Of a DNA stretch of 64,000 nt, positions 60,835 through 64,000 are shown piece by piece. The stretch spans positions 1 to 64,000 of the forward strand of contig UBYA01000014.1 in the NCBI GenBank assembly GCA_900469615.1. The letters are read 5' to 3'. The stretch is from Hyphomicrobiales bacterium. GTDB taxonomy: Bacteria > Pseudomonadota > Alphaproteobacteria > Rhizobiales > Rhizobiaceae. The notes beneath the pieces are model-generated. The model did not search any database. It was given only the letters and a program-made list of their open reading frames with translations, and was not told where the DNA came from. Made by a program: the position numbers and the translations under genes. Position 1 is the first letter of the stretch; every line of letters begins with the position of its first letter.

Positions 60835-61692
60835 ATGAGCGCCAACGATCTCGCTTCCCTCGAAAAGTCCATCGAGGCTGCCTTCGACAATCGCGACAAT
60901 GTGAACACCTCGACGCGCGGCGAAGTCCGCGACGCCGTCGAGACGGCGCTCAAACTTCTCGATAGCGGCAAGGTTCGCGTGGCCGAGCGCGGCGCCGACG
61001 GCAACTGGATCGTCAATCAGTGGCTCAAGAAAGCGGTTCTGCTCTCCTTCCGCCTGAACGACATGCAGATCGTCGAAGGCGGCCCCGGCAATGCGACCTG
61101 GTGGGACAAGGTCCCCTCGAAGTTCGAAGGCTGGGGCGAGAACCGCTTCCGCGAAGCCGGCTTCCGCGCCGTGCCGAACGCCGTCGTGCGGCATTCCGCC
61201 TATATCGCTCCGAATGCCATCCTGATGCCGTCCTTCGTCAATCTCGGCGCCTATGTCGGCGAAGGCACCATGGTCGACACCTGGGCGACCGTCGGCTCCT
61301 GCGCGCAGATCGGCAAGCATGTGCATCTGTCCGGCGGCGTCGGCATCGGCGGCGTTCTGGAGCCGATGCAGGCCGGCCCGACGATCATCGAGGACAATTG
61401 CTTCATCGGCGCCCGCTCGGAGGTGGTCGAAGGCTGCATCATTCGCGAGGGCTCGGTGCTCGGCATGGGCGTCTTCATCGGCAAGTCGACCAAGATCGTC
61501 GATCGCGCCACCGGCGAGATCACCTATGGCGAAGTCCCGCCCTACTCGGTCGTCGTCGCCGGCGCGCTGCCGAGCGGCAATGTCATGGCCAACGGCCAGC
61601 CGGCCCCGAGCCTCTACTGCGCCGTCATCGTGAAGCGCGTCGATGAGCAGACCCGCTCGAAGACCGGCATCAACGAGCTGCTGCGCGACTGA
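60835..61692 (+). CDS. dapD: Tetrahydrodipicolinate N-succinyltransferase
   Basis: DapD of 285 residues, an enzyme of lysine and diaminopimelate synthesis that transfers succinyl from succinyl-CoA. The left-handed beta-helix of hexapeptide repeats covers about 110-240, including NLGAYVGEGTMVDTWATVGS (about 136-155) and GGVGIGGVLEP. Good AAGGAA ribosome-binding site. dapE follows in the same direction after 157 bases containing a hairpin. Confidence 0.95.
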   Translation: MSANDLASLEKSIEAAFDNRDNVNTSTRGEVRDAVETALKLLDSGKVRVAERGADGNWIVNQWLKKAVLLSFRLNDMQIVEGGPGNATWWDKVPSKFEGWGENRFREAGFRAVPNAVVRHSAYIAPNAILMPSFVNLGAYVGEGTMVDTWATVGSCAQIGKHVHLSGGVGIGGVLEPMQAGPTIIEDNCFIGARSEVVEGCIIREGSVLGMGVFIGKSTKIVDRATGEITYGEVPPYSVVVAGALPSGNVMANGQPAPSLYCAVIVKRVDEQTRSKTGINELLRD

Positions 61693-61704
61693 TCCTTGAT
61701 TTTT

Positions 61705-61732
61705 GGAAGCGCGGTTGCCATATCGCGCTTCC
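61705..61732. promoter_or_regulatory. Hairpin between dapD and dapE
   Basis: A 9-bp stem GGAAGCGCG/CGCGCTTCC with a 10-base loop lies 13 bases after dapD. Without a T run it is more likely an mRNA-stabilising or weak attenuating structure than a full terminator. Confidence 0.45.
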
Positions 61733-61849
61733 CTCATGCTTGCCGGGTGAGCATGCCTGTGCGATTGCTGGAATCGCGGCAAAGATTTTCGACTCGTCAT
61801 CGATCCTTTGCCATCGCTTTGCCATTTCCCGCCGGATAAGTTGCCTCCG

Positions 61850-63043
61850 ATGACCGTTACCGATCCCGTCACCAATCTGCAGACACTCATTCGCTGTGCC
61901 TCGGTCACACCGGCCGAAGGCGGCGCGCTGACCGCGCTTGCCGACATGCTGCTGCCGCTCGGCTTCAAGGTCGAGCGCATGACGGCGAGCGAGCCGGGAA
62001 CGCCCGATATCGAGAACCTCTATGCGCGGCTCGGCACGGATGGGCCGCATCTGATGTTTGCCGGGCACACGGATGTCGTGCCGGTCGGCGATGCCGCCTC
62101 GTGGAGCCATCCGCCCTTTGCCGCCGACATCGCCGACGGCGAGCTTTTCGGGCGCGGCGCGGTGGACATGAAGGGCGGCATTGCATGCTTCGTCGCGGCC
62201 GTGGCGCGTCATATCGAGAAGCACGGCAAGCCTGCCGGCTCGATCTCCTTCCTGATCACCGGCGATGAAGAGGGACCGGCGATCAACGGCACGGTCAAGC
62301 TGCTGCAATGGGCGGCCGAACGCGGCGAAAAATGGGATGCGTCGCTCGTCGGCGAACCCACCAATCCGGAACGGCTCGGCGACATGATCAAGATCGGCCG
62401 CCGCGGCTCGCTCACCGGCTTCATCACGGTACATGGCGTTCAGGGCCATGCTGCCTACCCGCACCTTGCCGACAATCCGGTACGCAGCATCGTCAAGCTG
62501 ACGGAAGCACTGCTCGATCCGCCTTTCGATGCCGGCACGGACAGCTTCCAGCCGTCCAACCTCGAAGTGACGACCATCGATGTCGGCAATGCCGCCACCA
62601 ACGTCATCCCCGCCAAGGCGACCGCGACCTTCAACATCCGCTTCAACGACACATGGACGGCCGATACGCTGAAGGCGGAAATCCTTGCCCGCCTGGACGC
62701 CGCGGCGGCCGACGAAACGCTTCGCCCCGGGCGCCCGCCGGCGAAATACGACATCACCTGGTCGGAGCGGCCGAGCCACGTCTTCCTCACGCGCAACAAT
62801 GCGCTGATCGCCTCGCTCTCTTCGGCCGTCGAGAACATTACCGGCCAAAGGCCGGCGCTTTCGACCACCGGCGGCACCTCCGACGCCCGCTACATCAAGG
62901 ATTATTGCCCCGTCGTGGAATTCGGCCTCGTCGGCCAGACCATGCATATGGTCGACGAGCGCGTGGCGCTCGCGGATCTCGAAACGCTGACCGGGATCTA
63001 CCAGACCTTCATCCAGCGCTGGTTCGAGAATGCCGACCTTTAG
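61850..63043 (+). CDS. dapE: Succinyl-diaminopimelate desuccinylase
   Basis: Dizinc M20 peptidase-family enzyme of 397 residues that releases diaminopimelate. Metal ligands are in FAGHTDVVP (about 66-74), GRGAVDMKGG (about 102-111), ITGDEEG with the catalytic Glu (about 135-141), the Glu of VGEPTNPE and the C-terminal His in GQTMHMVDE. The dimerisation domain lies at about 180-290. ATG 61850 is the family start; the frame is open from 61808. It overlaps the next gene by 14 bases. Confidence 0.94.
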   Translation: MTVTDPVTNLQTLIRCASVTPAEGGALTALADMLLPLGFKVERMTASEPGTPDIENLYARLGTDGPHLMFAGHTDVVPVGDAASWSHPPFAADIADGELFGRGAVDMKGGIACFVAAVARHIEKHGKPAGSISFLITGDEEGPAINGTVKLLQWAAERGEKWDASLVGEPTNPERLGDMIKIGRRGSLTGFITVHGVQGHAAYPHLADNPVRSIVKLTEALLDPPFDAGTDSFQPSNLEVTTIDVGNAATNVIPAKATATFNIRFNDTWTADTLKAEILARLDAAAADETLRPGRPPAKYDITWSERPSHVFLTRNNALIASLSSAVENITGQRPALSTTGGTSDARYIKDYCPVVEFGLVGQTMHMVDERVALADLETLTGIYQTFIQRWFENADL

Positions 63044-63629
63044 GGAAGTCCAATACTATCTGTCCGGCCTGTGGCTGCTGATCCGCATGGATGCGCGCGG
63101 CTTCCAGTATCTGGATATATCGGACCGCGGCATGCTGCGCTCCTTCTGGGCGATCTTCTGGAGCCTGCCCTCGATCGGCATTTCCTGGCTTTGGTGGCAG
63201 CAGGCCTATCTCACCGCCATGCCGCCGGAGACCTCGACCGGTCTCGCCTTCTTTCTGCGACTAGCGCTGGTCGAGGCGGCCAACTGGCTGATCCCGCTCG
63301 TTCTCGCCGGCGTGCTGCTGCTGGTTTTTCGTTTCGGCGACAAATTCGCCCCGATCGTCGTCGTCGTGAACTGGCTCGGCGTGCCGACATCCTACCTGAA
63401 CGCGCTGCTCATCGCATTGATCGCCTTCGTTCCCGGCACGAGCGGGCTGGCGGCGCTTCTATGGCTTGTCCTGATGATGGCGATCGTTTTTTCGCTGGCG
63501 CGCATGCTCAGAATGATCTGCGGCACGCATCCGCTCTTCGTCGGCGCGCTGACGCTGGTGCTGTTGATCCCGACCATGCTGCTGACCGATTTCCTCCAGC
63601 GCTTCCTCGGTGTCTATCCGCCGGGTTGA
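63030..63629 (+). CDS. Multi-pass membrane protein of unknown function
   Basis: Protein of 199 residues with about five membrane helices (about 38-58, 72-100, 108-135, 140-160 and 168-190), consistent with a small integral inner-membrane protein. I do not recognise a named family. The gene begins 14 bases inside dapE, so it is translated from the dap transcript; this link to cell-wall precursor synthesis is only positional. The stop is one base before the end of the convergent arsC gene. Confidence 0.7.
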   Translation: MPTFREVQYYLSGLWLLIRMDARGFQYLDISDRGMLRSFWAIFWSLPSIGISWLWWQQAYLTAMPPETSTGLAFFLRLALVEAANWLIPLVLAGVLLLVFRFGDKFAPIVVVVNWLGVPTSYLNALLIALIAFVPGTSGLAALLWLVLMMAIVFSLARMLRMICGTHPLFVGALTLVLLIPTMLLTDFLQRFLGVYPPG

Positions 63630-63630
63630 G

Positions 63631-64000
63631 CTAGCGGCTGACGATTTCGCCGTCTTCCTTGGTGAAGAGACCGATATCCGGATTCGGCAAGATATCGAGG
63701 ACAACTTCAGACGGGCGGCAGAGGCGCACGCCTTTCTCGGTCACTACGATCGGGCGATTGATCAGGATCGGGTGCTCCATCATCCGATCGAGAAGCTGAT
63801 CGTCGGCGAGATCGGGATCACCCAGGCCGAGCTCATCATAGGGCGTCCCCTTTTGCCGAAGCAGATCGCGGACTGTCAGGCCCATGGCGGCGATGAGCTT
63901 CGCCAACTCTTCGCGGCTGGGCGGCGTCTTCAGATATTCGATGACGACAGGCTCCTCCCCCGACTGCCGGATCATCGCCAGCGTGTTGCGCGACGTGCCG
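63631..64000 (-). CDS. arsC: Arsenate reductase ArsC (glutaredoxin type), 5' end cut by window
   Basis: The readable part is the C-terminal 123 or so residues. Reading on past the ATG at 63973-63975 the frame continues upstream as G-T-S-R-N-T-L-A, the sequence that follows the catalytic Cys of ArsC, whose codon straddles the window edge. Further family features are VIEYLKTPPSREEL, HPILINRPIVVTEKG and the conserved Arg residues. The enzyme reduces arsenate with glutathione/glutaredoxin. No other ars genes are visible. Confidence 0.88.
   Translation of the reverse strand, partial: GTSRNTLAMIRQSGEEPVVIEYLKTPPSREELAKLIAAMGLTVRDLLRQKGTPYDELGLGDPDLADDQLLDRMMEHPILINRPIVVTEKGVRLCRPSEVVLDILPNPDIGLFTKEDGEIVSR

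Overview
The window is a contiguous stretch of a GC-rich alphaproteobacterial chromosome, most likely from the genus Rhizobium or a close relative. The evidence is gene content and order: phoR-pstSCAB-phoU-phoB in one direction, a frcR/frcBCAK sugar-uptake locus of the Sinorhizobium type, pgi next to a PfkB fructokinase, the rpmH-rnpA-yidC-engB-(rskA)-argB-dapD-dapE backbone, EcfG-type stress promoters, and a three-hairpin small RNA with anti-Shine-Dalgarno loops like rhizobial alpha-r14/NfeR1. No phage, plasmid or CRISPR genes are seen. The only transposon sequence is the 5' end of a frameshifted IS200/IS605-type element at the left edge.

Layout: 1-165 IS200-like remnant. 242-7903 (minus) phosphate-starvation operon, with a Pho box upstream of pstS. 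8150-9031 polyphosphate kinase 2. 9125-10366 a membrane-anchored protein of unknown function. 10541-10755 heptamer arrays and a perfect hairpin ahead of a nitronate monooxygenase, followed by tRNA-Thr(CGT). 12137-15703 a group of small envelope and stress proteins (DUF883-like, PRC-barrel, two tandem His/Tyr-rich secreted proteins), several preceded by GGAAC-N16/17-CGTT promoters. 15705-21261 a LysR-type regulator with two predicted helix-turn-helix segments, divergent from an OsmF/YehYXW-type osmoprotectant ABC operon. 21311-31226 metabolic genes (gloA, fadD, pgi, frk, pyrE, pyrC) with a diguanylate cyclase. 31371-36958 the frc locus: FrcK kinase, FrcA ATPase, FrcC permease, FrcB binding protein, and divergently a ROK regulator overlapping a RbsD/FucU mutarotase gene. 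37169-40757 an unusual proline-racemase-family enzyme, a divergent SDR, a lipoprotein hydrolase and the small RNA. 41013-47319 oxidoreductases, a TetR regulator, a PmtA-like methyltransferase, a BA14K-family protein and a MarR-MFS efflux pair. 47430-51317 tRNA-Arg(ACG), an orphan sensor kinase and a chemoreceptor. 51570-54941 the ribosomal/secretion core rpmH-rnpA-yidC-engB. 55016-64000 an anti-sigma factor whose partner sigma gene is decayed, then argB, a PEP-mutase-family enzyme, a HAD phosphatase, an EF-hand protein, a LOG-family protein, dapD, dapE, a membrane protein and a cut-off arsC.

Three themes tie the window together. The first is phosphate economy (pho-pst and ppk2). The second is the general stress response: four exact EcfG-type promoters and one near match drive small envelope proteins. 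The third is sugar uptake and central metabolism (frc transport, fructokinase, pgi). The observations most worth following are the alpha-r14-like RNA, the EcfG promoter set with its tandem His/Tyr-rich proteins, the orphaned RskA anti-sigma factor, the double-HTH LysR protein and the Ser/Cys proline-racemase variant. Starts were chosen from ribosome-binding sites and family alignments made by eye; no database search was possible.
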